Part shown: piece after piece, positions 45,949 to 57,455 of the stretch | Layout of the letters: each line of letters starts with the position of its first letter | How positions within the stretch are numbered: position 1 is the stretch's first letter | From: Chrysogorgia sp. JL179-B06 | Taxonomy: Eukaryota; Cnidaria; Anthozoa; Scleralcyonacea; Chrysogorgiidae | Assembly (NCBI GenBank): GCA_035772405.1 | Contig: JAYKKM010000146.1 | Coordinates: 166,700 to 230,699, forward strand | Direction of reading: 5' to 3' | Length of the DNA stretch: 64,000 nucleotides | Translations under genes and position numbers: made by a program | The notes under the pieces: model-generated | Databases searched by the model: none | What the model saw: the letters and a program-made list of their open reading frames with translations, nothing else | What the model was told of the DNA's origin: nothing

Positions 45949-46860
45949 TCTAAGTATTTATAATCGTGAGCTGGCTTTATGAAGTATTGAGTGTCCCAGT
46001 TACAAAGGTCTTCGTTGAATGTAACGCCCAAGAGTTTAAGTTCACTTTTCCTCTGTATAGCAGGAAGTGTATCCGGAAGGGGCTTGCTCGTTTCCCCCCT
46101 AACAACCATCTCCCAGGTTTTACTGAAGTTGAGTGTCATTGGGTTTTTTTCTCTGCACCATCTTTCAATGCTCTCAACTTCCCGTATGGCGAGGTCTGGA
46201 ACATTTGATTTTACTGGGACACTTAGCGTGATATCATCAGCATATTTTATTAGCAAATTTCTGCTCGGGTTCTCAGCCGTTGTATCGTTCACCATGATAG
46301 AGAACAACACAGGACCAAGAACAGTTCCTTGTGGTACACCTTTATTAATACTAACAAACTCTGTCAGCACTCCGTCTACTACCACTCTTTGCATCCTGTT
46401 ACTTAAGAAACTTATTATCCAGTTGACAATGAACGGGTTAACATCAAGAGACTTCAATTTATCACACAATATTTGGTGTGAAACCGAATCAAAGGCCTTA
46501 CTGAAGTCAAAAGAATATACTTTAACAAAGTCTGCATCTTTCTCCAACCAGTTCAGCCAATGATGTTGACACTTTAGAAGGGCTAAGGTCGTATTGTGTT
46601 CTTTCTTATAGGCAAACTGATCCGGCCCGATGAGTACCTTCAGAGGTGCATATAGTTCGTGTCTACAGACAAGCCGTTCAAAAATTCTCATGACGATGTT
46701 GGTCAATGATATAGGTCTCAATTGCTTATGGGCAGATAGTGCGATCTCCTTAGGAATAGGGGACGCATTAGCTAGTTTCCACAAAAGTGGCACAGTTTGT
46801 TCTCTGACAGAACAGTTAAAGATTTTAAGTAATTACAGGAGCAAGGAGGTGATAGGGCAG
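45891..46860 (-). pseudogene. Reverse transcriptase of the minus-strand LINE
   Basis: About 300 residues open. Motifs: WKLANASPIPK, LRPISLTNIVMRIFERLV, FDFSKAFDSVSHQIL (motif A), NKGVPQGTVLGPVLFSIMVN (motif B), IKYADDITLSVP (motif C, YADD at 46233-46244), LKLLGVTFNEDL. Upstream, TASGPDELPYHLLAP near 46860 precedes it in another frame. The palm is intact in this frame. Confidence 0.88.
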
Positions 46861-47183
46861 CTCATCCGGACCTGATGCTGTACGCTTTTGATGTAGCAGG
46901 AGTTGTCTCACAGAATGCTCATCAACTGTTGGAACCTGTGTCCCATCCGTGAATACTCCAAAGCAGTGTTTACAGACTGAAAGTAGGCATTGATGTCCTC
47001 TGGATTAAATACAGTACTTACAATATTGCTTGCAGTTTTCCTACCGGCCTGTTTGCTGTATCCCACCAGCCTTTAGATCCTTTGTTATACTTTCCATTCT
47101 CATTGTTGACAGCATTCACCTGATTTTGACGGATAAGCCAATTTATTCTTGTTTGTAGAGCAAAGTTCTCAGCTTGAGTTCTC

Positions 47184-47700
47184 TTATGATTGTCCCTGTT
47201 TCTGATCTTGCAGAGATGGATGGAATTGAAGGGATGAAGATTGAAGGGATGACATATAAGGCGGATCTCTTGATGAGGTTTTCACCTTAATGTGTGGAAA
47301 AGACTCATTAAACATTGTCTGTAAAGTATCATTCAGCATCCTTACAGCTTCATTTGGGTCGTCTGAGATATTAATATTACTCCAGTTCTGGGCCTTCAAT
47401 TTACTTTCCATGTTAATTTTACAATGCTCTCGCACATCCCTAAAACATACATGTTTTCTGGAGGGTTTCGCATAAAAGGCAATACCATGACAGCTAGGTG
47501 GTCAGATCTTACAAGGCTTTGAAATACAGTTGGTGGCTTCCACAGAAACGGGCAATTAGTCAAAAATACATCCAGAGTTCGCTGTCCTCTAGTTGGAGCT
47601 TTGACGATGTGCTGCATGGCCTGCTGACTCATAAGGTCCCTAGTGCTCAATTGGTTGATGTCACCAGCAATAATAATCAACTAGCATTAGGATCGCTGCA
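47184..47700 (-). pseudogene. Endonuclease C-terminus and linker of the minus-strand LINE
   Basis: AGDINQLSTRDLMSQQAMQH, PTRGQRTLDVFLTNCPF, SLVRSDHLAVMV (the SDH catalytic box), then a shift to MREHCKINMESK and VRMLNDTLQTMFNESFP. Confidence 0.8.
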
Positions 47701-48049
47701 CAAAATTTGATCACAAGTATCCGACATGAAGTTCAGCAAATCTGTTGCATCATAAACTGGATCCAGTGGACGAACAGCCGCCACATGAAACTCTGAATTG
47801 GACGTTATAATCTTGCACTATGCACATTCAAAGTTTCTCGCTGTACTTGCCAATCATTCCTACAAATTATTCGCTACTCTCCCTCCGGCTCTCTCCTCAG
47901 CACGATCTTTCCTTATAAGCATGTAACCTACCGCGGAAATCAGGTGTGTTGGAACTCTATTATTTAGCCAAGTTTCCGAAACAAAACAAATATCAATCAA
48001 GTTAGATGTAAGTTATGCATGAAGGGCCGGGGCTGCATCGGGCTTCGCT

Positions 48050-48620
48050 AAACAGCGAGCACGCCGAGCATTCAACAGTCAGTACCTGACTGAGCTTCGA
48101 GAACATCATGCCGTGAGCAACCGAACAAATTCTACACGAGAATTGAGGCTGGGCGATATCGTAACTGTCGAAGAAAGAAAGATGCCCCGTCAGCTTTGGC
48201 GTTTGGGAAAGATCGAAAAGATTCTACAGAGGGATGGTCGAGTAAGGAGTGCATTGGTTCGTGTAAAAAAGGGGGGGGGGGAAGGAACAACAGAGATCAA
48301 GCTTTCCCCATCCGGGTGATTGGACTGACATTGACATTCCTACAGTCGTAGTAAACGATTGGTGAACTTCATTTTAGAATCTCTCTCGGACAGTAATTAT
48401 TGTTGTTTCATGTTAGCTTTTACGGTTAAATTGACGAGGTCAATTAAGGGGGGAGTATGTATAATCTCCTATGTAATAATCACAAGGACAGCGGGCTCGG
48501 CCCCTGCGGAAGTCGCGTCCCCCCCCTTTGTTGGACGTTGTATGTACGTTCGTTTTTTACTTGTTGTTTTCGAAGAATATATTAAAACCAGAAATAATCA
48601 TTAGATTATAGTCATTATTA
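48050..48620 (+). mobile_element. BEL/Pao C-terminus plus LTR start
   Basis: Reads EYLTELREHHAVSN, LRLGDIVTVEERKMPRQLWR, GKIEKILQRDGRVRSALVRV, a typical BEL integrase C-terminal end, then G-run slippage. About 130 bp later a purine tract (aattaaggggggag) precedes tatgtataatctcctatgta, the probable start of an LTR. No second LTR copy was found in the window. Confidence 0.7.
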
Positions 48621-49300
48621 TTTAGGTACGTTTTCGTTATTCTTGTGTTTTTGCTCCTTAGTATTTTGAAGATTTAATTTATCAAAGTCAAAGACTCGCG
48701 GTTTTAATGTCTCTGGCACAAGTACTATTGAACGATATAACATCTGCATGCATGAGGCCATTTACAAGCAGCCATTTACAAGCAACGCGGCCATTGTGTT
48801 CCAATAAGCAACGTATCAATTAAAGTCAGTAAATATCATGGGTGAACGATGGGGGTATACGAGTACATACATTAATCATGAGCAGATGGATATGTTTTAA
48901 TAGCGCTAATTTATCGAATGCCATCAATTTATTTGAACATAGTGTCAAAAACTAGATAAGTTTTCTATAAATACACTCAAAGTATAAAAATTTATTTTCT
49001 CTTGATCACAGTTTTTCTTGGCAAGAGAACGTTCAAAGAACGTACCCCCATAACTCGTAAACAAGGTACATATATGACTATGAAAACAAGGTCCTGCATG
49101 AGAAATTAGTTACAAGGCTAAAATGTAACAACAATGCCTAATGTCAAATGTTCTCAATCAAAATTAAATGTTCAAAGTTCTAATTGTTGTTCATTGCGAG
49201 CTAGGTCCTGCATACGTAAATCAGCTGCAACTCTACGATGGCGAGGTGCCAACAGTTACGATTGCGTGCAGTTGAATTGATTATTACTACGTCAACCATT
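48621..49300. other. Intergenic, nothing recognised
   Basis: AT-rich, no supported feature. Confidence 0.35.
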
Positions 49301-49309
49301 TGTCTTGTT

Positions 49310-50010
49310 TCAGGCGATGTCGTTCCCGTAACGCGCGTTGATACTTCTTGCATCCTTGCTCTTCTGTAGAAATTTGGCTCTTTTCTTCAGATCTCTTTCT
49401 TCCACGCGATATGGCGCAAGCTCTGAAAGATAATTCCAGTTGGTGGAGAGCAATGAATTTGGTTTCAAGGTGGGAAGCTGGACATCTTCCTCCAGATAGG
49501 TCAGCGGCCGGTTGTTAAGTGTTACTTCTACATCTGAGAAAACCTCACTTAGTTCGTCCCAGGTAAGTAAACGTGGGCCCACGGTCTTGTAGAATGCAGC
49601 CTTTATCGTACCATTAAGCCGCTCAAATTGCCCGTCCCCAGAAGAAGAAGACCATCCAAGGTCTATTCTTACAATACCAAAACCTTCGTAGCTGCTACCA
49701 AGTGGTTAAACAAATTCGATGATATCCTGTTACCCTGGTGCGGCGGGCGACGGCGTAGAACCTCTTGGACCAGGGTAATATCCTGTGCGAGCTGTCGATT
49801 ACCTTGGCAGTTCAATTTCAGCCGCGCCCCTAGCTTGGGGCTATAAGATGTTTCAGGCTTTTGATAAACCCTCAAGTCTCTAAATTTGGTAGAGGTTCCA
49901 GATAGACTCCACAGGTTACAAGAGTACAGCACCACGTAGGCCTTCCATTCCTTGAACGCAATATTTCACCAGACCGGCGAAATACACACCGATCACATTG
50001 AAAGGGGTGT
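49310..50010 (-). pseudogene. BEL/Pao integrase fragment
   Basis: From 50010 downward: PFNVIGVYFAGLVKY with shifts, KAYVVLYSCNL, then GQFERLNGTIKAAFYKTVGP, LLTWDELSEVFSDVEVTLNN (the Glu region and NNRPLT box) and LPTLKPNSLL. Frameshifts and insertions break the core. Confidence 0.8.
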
Positions 50011-50496
50011 TACCTTCAGTTCTCACCCGTGGCAACAGTCCTGGGGAACAACGATGAAAAAGTCCCCAAAATTGGGTCTTTCGTTCCCAGGCCGCCTAAC
50101 TTCCGAAACGCTAAATGTAGCTGCCAACGAACCATCGAATATCAAACACGTCATAGGCTATAGGACGTGATATTTATTACCATACGGTTTGAAACTAAAG
50201 AGGTGAACATTACAGGAAAATTTTAAACAATATTATGCAACGACGACTAGACTAAGTTACAAACACATTACAAACACGATTACTTACATTTTGGTGACGG
50301 ATCTTTGTAAATCAACAGCTACATATGTGATACGTCTATATCTTACAGCACTAACCTTCGCTATCTAATTTGCATTTACCAAAATATTTACATTAACTTG
50401 TCCCTTAGGATCGAGTGCACTTATTAAAGCATAATATAAGACAATGTTCAGATCATTCACTAAATAAAGCAAGTTTATACTTTCGATTTCGAAGAT

Positions 50497-50905
50497 GGAT
50501 AAAATTAATTTGTTCCACAAAGCCATAGATAAAGCGTTGCACTTTCTTGGGAGAGAGAATGTGATGTTGAAGGAGGAGCAGTACGAAGCGCTGAAGGCTA
50601 TTGTTGTTATTATTATTATTATTGCTATTATTATTAACATATTATTAATGTCATTTTGCCGACAGGGTTTGGTAAATCTTTGATTTACCAACTTTTACCA
50701 GCTGTGTTTGATTTCATGTCTTCCTTCGACCCTTCCATCCCCAATAAAGATCATCCATCCACGATCATCGTCGTTTCACCTCTGAATGCCCTCATGCGAG
50801 ATCAGGTGTCCAAACTGAAAGATGTAGTTGATGTAGATGTGGTAAAAAGCGACAATATGCCTGGAACTTCTGGAAGCAACTTAGAAGATCCCGTAGACAT
50901 GTGTA
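50497..50905 (+). pseudogene. RecQ-like helicase N-terminal fragment 1
   Basis: MDKINLFHKAIDKALHFLGR, LKEEQYEALKAIV (Q-motif-like), an (ATT)n insertion at 50605-50650, then [15 protein letters not shown] (Walker A, TGFGKS) and [20 protein letters not shown] (motif Ia). The frame stops at 50908, before the DEAH motif. Family assignment rests on the Walker A and Ia context of RecQ-type SF2 helicases. Confidence 0.75.
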
Positions 50906-51026
50906 GTTGAGATCTAGAGGAAGATCTTTACCAGCCATAGTTCTGAAAAGAACTGTTTATTACCGCGAAAATGCAAAACTTTTGCGAGCAATAGCTCCTA
51001 AAGAAACTGGGTGCGAGAGCTCAGCG

Positions 51027-51780
51027 TCAACCAATCAAATGACGAGTTTCATCGGAGTTCCCCAGAGAGTTCCTTCCGTTTCTTGGCGCAGGCCAAAAGG
51101 AACGCAGGCTATAATGGAATGCTTGACTATAATGGGGATTTTCCAGGATAAGAAGTTCTTGCTTCTTAAATTCAGTCACATTTACGTTGAGTTGAAAATC
51201 GTTTGACTGCACCTGTACATCATAAACTTGCATTATTTTGGTTGGCAACTTCCATAAACATTGCGATCTGTCGAAGGCATGATGGTCTCGGTTTTGTTGA
51301 CTGCATGTACAAAGGTCGAAGAGAGTCAGAGACATACGAGTGGCTAGCACCGCTGTCGAGAATTCGAAGTCATACCTGCTTCCCGTTCTTTTGGCTAATC
51401 GCAGATTGAGGTATGATGTTTCCTCTTGCAGTTTGGACAAACTGTTGAGCTCTTGAAGTCACAGGCTCGATGCCTAGTCCCATGTGCAGTTAAAACACAA
51501 GTATTTGGAGGCATGAATCGTCTTTCTTTCCCCTTTGCCAATTAAGGGCTGTGTGCTCCTTGCTCTCGCAGCATGCACAGACTCGTGATGGTTGGACCTG
51601 TTTGCGTTGGCTATTAAAGGCTTCCATACGCTATCTTCGAGATTGAGGAAATCTTGGTGAATTTCTTTCTTTTTGGAGTGAATTGTTGAACGTCCACGTC
51701 TCTAACGTATTTAAAAACTCCTCAAAGGTCCACTCCTTCATCTCTCATCGATCAAAGCAAGCTCGTTTTTAGTGCAAAGT
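51027..51780 (-). pseudogene. BEL/Pao Gag zinc knuckle and DUF1758-like protease region
   Basis: From 51780 downward: EWTFEEFLNTLETW, CACCESKEH, then the knuckle HRACDFKSSTVCPNCKRKHH in a shifted frame, and QVQSNDFQLNVNVTEFKKQE with LLILENPHYSQ before a break. The frame of the 137-residue ORF is not the original over its first part. Confidence 0.7.
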
Positions 51781-52321
51781 TTTTTAAACTTTGCAGTATT
51801 GTGATGAGTGGCGAAAATTCACACGATATATATATACATTCATTCATATATAGAGTCAGTGACCGATAGTGTTAACATCCGGGGGGTGGCAACATTATTT
51901 CGTAGTATTTTGGTACTTTAATATACTTTGTTTTTTAATTTAATTTGTGAGTGGAAAAGTGAATCTGAAGTTCCTGCACAATGAGGGCAGACCGTTAAGT
52001 GAGTTATCAATGGGTTTTTTACGTGTATCAAGTTGTAATGCAGTTATATTTCGATATATTGCATATTTCATAATATGTCTGGAATATACGTTGTGTCGGC
52101 CACTGCGCACGCGAGCTGAAATTGAAAAACAACATGGCCGCCCAAGGAGCGAGTGATAATATTTCTTCTGGAAACAGGGATTTTGTGGATTTATAGTATT
52201 AAATATGGTGTAGGAGAAAGGATTCGTTGTCTGTTAGGGGAAGACGAGCTTGGATATAAAATAACGTTGTCACGAGTCAACTGTCAGGTAAGTGCAGCAT
52301 TTTGTCTTCCGAGTCTCTGTT

Positions 52322-52964
52322 TAAGGTGGCATAAATGCAAATTTCAATCTCGAAAAGTGCCCATGGATATTTCGGAAAAGATTGAAACTAAAGCTATGTA
52401 TAGAATAACTTTCAGGGCATCAAATACTATTATTCATCTGTTGCTATGACAACAGCGACGTTTCAAAATGGCCGAAAATGAACATGTAATCTAATTTATT
52501 TCGCAAACGAGTCGGTGACCCCCGATTTTTTTTGCATTTAACATTTCTTTTAGTTTAATTAATAAATAGGCAAATTAAAAAAAAATTCTGTGGATCCAAT
52601 TATTTTACACAAAAAAAATCATGTTTTTTTAGTTTTTTTAAAAATTGGATCCACAGAATTTTTTTTTAATTTGCCTATTTATTAATTAAACTAAAAGAAA
52701 TGTTTAAATGCAAAAAAAATCGGTGGTCACCGACTCGTTTGCGAAATAAATTAGATTAAATGTTCATGTTCAGCCATTTTGAAACGTAACTGTTGTCACA
52801 GCAACAGATGAAACACTTTAGCCATTAATAGTATTTGATGCCCTGAAAGTTATTCTATGCATAGCTTTAGTTTCAATCTTTTCCGAAATATCCATGGGCA
52901 CTTTTCGAAATTTGAAATTTGCATTTTTGCCACCTTTCAAGAAACAGTAGGGAGCCACCTTAAT
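52322..52964. mobile_element. Large foldback element, arms about 300 bp
   Basis: The ends ttaaggtggc and gccaccttaa match. Long inner matches include catggatatttcggaaaaga / tcttttccgaaatatccatg and aattggatccacagaatttt / aaaattctgtggatccaatt around a centre near 52618. Arms differ at scattered positions. Confidence 0.9.
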
Positions 52965-53604
52965 ACAATGCCTAATGGAACACAATGGACACAGAATAAC
53001 CTGCGAGATTATTTTGTTATAAATTAGACTCCAGCACTTTTGTAAAGCGTATTATTTACGCTCTGTAGTTTCGCTATTTACTTCGTGTTAATTTTTACAG
53101 CATTTGATTAATATTGTATATTCTTAGGCTTAATAGAAATACATGTAGATATATATTTGGGCATGAAGTTTGCGGGTTCGATTCCCGTTTGGGGCTCAAA
53201 AACATTTTCTGAGTTTGCGTTAAATTTAAAAGCTTGAGTAGCAAACAATTTACCATAGCACTGATCGTAGATTGATTTATTCCTTGTTGAAACAATGTAA
53301 AATTTCCTCTACTGTATATGCCCAATAAAGACATGCCTTGTTCTTTGGCCATTTATTGGCTGTATAATTGTAGCCTCGGGGAAATTTGGTGCTATTCCCA
53401 TAATATGAATTGTCAAATAAAGAGCATTTGAAACTGCCGGAATAATTATATTATTAGCCCACATTCCTACACTAGAGATATTTTGTTAACTCAGGGTGGG
53501 TGACACTGACAGATTATTGACTGATTGACTTTTCTGAGACAGGGGGATTTGATTTTTTTAAAGGTTGAGGGATGGGACTTTTGACACAAATAATTTTAAT
53601 ACTA

Positions 53605-53790
53605 ACTTCTTATTAACCGAGAGTGCGGTCATTACGGGAAAATATCAGACCGATGTCTTGACAGTACGGACCGAGCCATGCATATAGGGCGAGGTTAGTA
53701 CATAAAAGACCGAGGTCTGATATTTTTCCCGTAATAACCAATCGGTCGAGGTTAATAAGAGGTTTATTATATGGCATGGCTTTTTTAAAC
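53605..53790. mobile_element. Short inverted-repeat element
   Basis: ttcttattaaccgagagtg and cggtcgaggttaataagag face each other, with cattacgggaaaatatcaga / tctgatatttttcccgtaat inside. Confidence 0.7.
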
Positions 53791-54112
53791 AACAATTAAC
53801 ATACTTTACATACGTTTTGAATGACAGAATCGTCATTTTCAATCTTGTTCTTGTTCTATTGTTTTCATTATAGACTCTCTTTTAGATTGTTCATCGTCCG
53901 ACTCATACTGTACATGATTTATTGCTTAATTTACTAAATTTGTTCAATTTTTGCTGCTTTTCAAAATTTCCTATCGTTGTTCGGCTTGTTCCTTTGTAAA
54001 GAAAATGGTTGACAAAATCCGTAATCCGTACCGGCCCATTACCGGGAAATAACAGACCGGCACGTGACGTGTCACAGCCAATCAGAGCACGCAATGTAAC
54101 CGGAAGTAGCTT

Positions 54113-54275
54113 GTGCCATATAATAATAACTACTTAATGACCAAGAGTGAGGTCTTTATGGTAAAATATATAACCAAGATCTTGCTGTAGTGCCCGAGCA
54201 CTAGCGACACATGTTTGGTATTTTATTGTAAAGACCGAACAGTCGAGGTTATTAAGTAGTCTATTATATGGCACT
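54113..54275. mobile_element. Short inverted-repeat element, relative of 53605
   Basis: gtgccatataataataacta and tagtctattatatggcac are inverted; inner ggtctttatggtaaaata / tattttattgtaaagacc match. Confidence 0.75.
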
Positions 54276-54419
54276 TTTTATTATTATATGAAATCAATGT
54301 TGTATTTCTTGGTCTTCAGACTTCGCTTCCTTTAACGTTGTCAAAACACCGGACTGGGACCTAGTTTATTACTTGAAGCTTATCAACAGATTACATAACC
54401 TTACCGTGACGTCAAGTTC

Positions 54420-54930
54420 GTTCAGTTTAATTTGTATAGTGTTTGCAACGACTCGACATTATACAGCAACTTCTCGTAAAACTCGTGTATGTTACGAACA
54501 TCTCTTTCTCGGATGGTAGATAGCTCAACTTAACGATATTACTAACATAGCCCCCAAAACGCTTCTCAAGGAGGGACTTCGCTTTCTCGTAGCCTTCTTC
54601 GGTGAACGGTAGGCCATCGACGAGTTTACACACCTTAACATCAACCAACTCTTTCAAATACGAAAATTTGGTGACATCATGAACATTGGCATTGTCGATT
54701 TGGGTAGAGAATTGTCCCCAAAATCTAACCCAATCCTGGGGTGTCCTGTCAAATCTTGAAATAACTAACTTAGACATTTTAGCAAAATTCACCGATTCTG
54801 GTGTGCCCAAAGACTCGTTGGCAGTATCATCCTTTTTGGCCAGCTGTTGTTGGTATTCCAGCTCGAGCTTCATTTTTTCTATCTCAAAACCTAGTTGCTG
54901 GGTTCATAGGCCATTTCCGTTGCTTCTTGT
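54420..54930 (-). pseudogene. BEL/Pao Gag DUF1759 region
   Basis: MSKLVISRFDRTPQDWVRFW, TKFSYLKELVDVKVCKLVDG and GYEKAKSLLEKRFGG are typical. A frameshift near 54510 moves into DVRNIHEFYEKLLYNVESLQ, still Gag-like, ending at 54423. Confidence 0.85.
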
Positions 54931-55254
54931 CGTTTCCGAGTTTAATTTCACCGAGTTTCTTTGCAATTCTCATCGTAATTTCACTCGTCGGCAGAGCCAA
55001 TCATGGCTTCTGTTTCTTCTCCCGGCCATTCTCTGATTTGATCTTTCAAGGCGATATTCGCGATTGAGGTTTTTTGTGTTGCAAAGCTTCGTTGTCACTT
55101 TTATTAAGAAGTTCGTCAGTCTTGTCTATTCTGTCTATTTACTTTTTACACAGTTTTGTCTATTTACTTTTCTTGGTAACAGAACGTATACAAAGAACGT
55201 ACATGCGCCCAGAAGGTACAGCAGGCTGCCGCGGGGGACACGCAGCACTGGAAA

Positions 55255-55380
55255 CAGGAAAGCAGTTATACAGTGCAGTGTCGAGCTTCCAGAATCTGTG
55301 TCGAGCTTCCAGAAATGTCGTGTCAAATGTCGTGTACAAAGCAGTGTCGAGCTTCCAGAATCTGGAAGTTGCGTTGATTG
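55255..55380 (+). repeat. gtcgagcttccagaatctg short repeat cluster
   Basis: Three copies of gtgtcgagcttccagaa at 55279, 55301 and 55346, with two gtcgtgt-aaa spacers. Positions 55440-55490 hold a further direct repeat of tgtgtaaactgtaatgtgtt. Confidence 0.75.
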
Positions 55381-55549
55381 GATGGGAGACAAAAGTTACG
55401 TCACAATATTGGAAATGAAAATCGAAAGTATGTGTAAACTGTAATGTGTTTGGCGACAAATGTGTAAACTGTAATGTGTTTGGCGAGTTTTTAGTGAGAA
55501 GCCATCTTCAATCCATAATCCAGATTTATATTTAACGTTCCTGTCTATT

Positions 55550-55750
55550 TTGATGGACAAAAGGGAATTCGAATTAGCTTTAGAAGCAGCCATCAAGTAT
55601 TTTCCGCAAATAACCATAAAGGAGGAGCAATATGTGTGTATCGAGAGCCTGGTTATCGAAAGAAAAGACGTTCTCACAGTCTTGCCGACTGGCTACGGTA
55701 ATCACTATCAGATGAAGTATTTCTTCATTTACGACCAAGAGTTTATATAG
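55550..55750 (+). pseudogene. RecQ-like helicase N-terminal fragment 2
   Basis: MDKREFELALEAAIKYFPQI, IKEEQYVCIESLVI then LTVLPTGYGNHYQ: the same layout as 50497-50690, with the Walker A Lys-Ser lost (GYGNH in place of GYGKS). The frame ends 50 codons later without helicase motifs. Confidence 0.7.
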
Positions 55751-55895
55751 GGCTTGCCGATATTTGCAAAGAGCGATCTTTTTATTAATTAGGCATTGCT
55801 TTCGCTTTGTTTTGCCTTTTTCGGTTTGTGGTGGCCTTTTTCATCGTGTTCACAGATTGACCTTTCTTGTCGTTTGGCCGTCGGAGTTACTGCGC

Positions 55896-56162
55896 TTTCC
55901 AGTTGAGTTTGGACCGCCAATAGCTGTTTTGTTGTAATGTTTCGTAGTTTAAAAAAGTCGTTAATACGTAGTCAAATCTGTGTTGTCATGATGTATATAG
56001 CGTAGGAAAGTTGCACTTGCATTTATAATTTCCCTAACGCTTCACAAACTGTCTATACACCTTGACAACATGGATTTTAATACGTATTAACAATTGATTT
56101 TTTAAACTACGAAACTATTCGACAAAACTATTGGCGGTCCAAACTCAACTGGAAAGCACAAG
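55896..56162. mobile_element. Foldback element
   Basis: ctttccagttgagtttggac and gtccaaactcaactggaaag are exact reverse complements; cgtagtttaaaaaa / ttttttaaactacg follows inward. No coding content. Confidence 0.85.
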
Positions 56163-56540
56163 TCATACAGTAATAAGCCAGTTGGACTTTGCAGATCTTT
56201 CATGTAGGCGATTTTCCCTTACTGACCTTACTCCTGAATGTAAACCTGGGACTGGAGTGGAACCTCTGAACTTTCCTCGAGCGACTTGTGTAGTTCAGTA
56301 TACGGCCGTGAACAGCTTGTAGCAGCAGCTCACTATTTTCCTAGCACACTTTTTGCAGACAGAGCAATTGCGATCTTGCTTTACAACAATTCCCAATAGC
56401 AGGGGCTCTGGAAGCTTTTCAAAGTTGTGGGTGTCCTGCGTCTCACAGAATGCCATAAACAAGGCCACGCCCTTCAGAGAATATAATAGTAACTGTATAT
56501 AATGCATAACATACAAGATAACATCATAACAACGTCAAGA
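56163..56540. other. Intergenic, nothing recognised
   Basis: No supported feature between the foldback and the phosphodiesterase 3' end. Confidence 0.35.
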
Positions 56541-56543
56541 ACT

Positions 56544-56549
56544 TTTATT
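56544..56549 (-). terminator. Polyadenylation signal of the phosphodiesterase gene
   Basis: Minus-strand AATAAA, about 150 bp beyond the stop at 56701. Confidence 0.4.
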
Positions 56550-56700
56550 ATTGAACAATATACTACAATGTAGAAGGCGGTATCCTTCTTATGTATAGGA
56601 CACCGACAGTTCAGAAAATGCGGGTGTCTGGACACCCGGACAAAAATGGCAAAACTATAGTATATGTTACTGATAGTATAGAGAGTACAGAAATGTGTAA

Positions 56701-57455
56701 CTAAAAAATCATTAAAAACACAAACAGAGTAACATAAATGTTCGTGCTGAACACAAGACAAGAAGCCGAATTTCTCCGCACCGATCTTCCTAGTTTTCTC
56801 AACAATCGTGGGGCGTCGTCGGTATACAATCTCTCCGCACCGTTATCGATCAGCATTTGAACCACTTCCTCGGACTCAGCCAGATCTTTTTCACCAAGAT
56901 TCATCTTATAAATAGTCCACGCACCGTAGCTAAAATGCGGTCCGTAGTTCTTCTTGAACATTTCAACGGTTTCATTCGAATACCTTTGGTTATTGTAGAT
57001 ACCGAAATCCATATCAAGACTGGACGCATTGATGGCTTTGCAAACAGCTCCGGATTCTAGTATAAAACTTCCATAGTCGGATTCGGATATATTTTTGACG
57101 CACTCCTTCAAACCGTCAATGTTTTCAAGGTTGGCTTTTGAGTATTTCTGTATTTCCCGAACATCCCAATATGATTTGGAGACAAGAAAACAGACGTTTA
57201 ACCTGTCGAACTCTTTTTTCGCGTGGTATAACTTTAAAGCATCGAATGAACTCAGGATAACTTGTTTCTCCAAGCCCATTTCCCTCACCATTCTCGCTAC
57301 CGCTCGACCAGTCTCCTTGCTCTGCTCAAAATTATACCTAGAGACAGATGGTTTCATTTCTAAGATCATCAACAGACCAGAGTCTTTCATTTCACGAAGA
57401 AGATCTTCCAACAACGGGATCTTTTCTGTTTTGGTATAATTAAATACGCGTCCAC
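56701..57455 (-). CDS. Exon 3 of the phosphodiesterase gene
   Basis: Starts after cctttttacag, reads GRVFNYTKTEKIPLLEDLLR onward to TAG at 56701. Contains the rest of the TIM-barrel-like domain and the hydrophobic C-terminal tail. Confidence 0.9.

Larger units (their letters stand above)
45456..48010 (-). mobile_element. CR1/jockey-like LINE, minus strand, near full length from endonuclease to tail
   Basis: From 48010 downward: endonuclease (SETWLNNRVPTHLIS near 47990; AGDINQL and TLDVFLTN near 47660-47560), linker, RT (46793-45891) and C-terminal domain to a stop at 45634, then a 3' UTR ending in an attcattcattcattcat tail at 45456-45475. Frameshifts break the endonuclease and the connection. 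Confidence 0.85.
51790..54410. mobile_element. Insertion splitting the BEL/Pao Gag
   Basis: Gag sequence ends at 54420 and resumes at about 51780 in the same orientation, so some 2.6 kb was inserted or two copies adjoin. It contains the foldback at 52322-52964 and three short inverted-repeat elements at 53600-54275. No gene found; 53178-53200 resembles a tRNA T arm (gcgggttcgattcccgt) only. Confidence 0.55.

Noticed and set aside
53151..53200. tRNA gene suggested by gcgggttcgattcccgt
   Set aside because: Only a T arm; no A box or acceptor pairing found.
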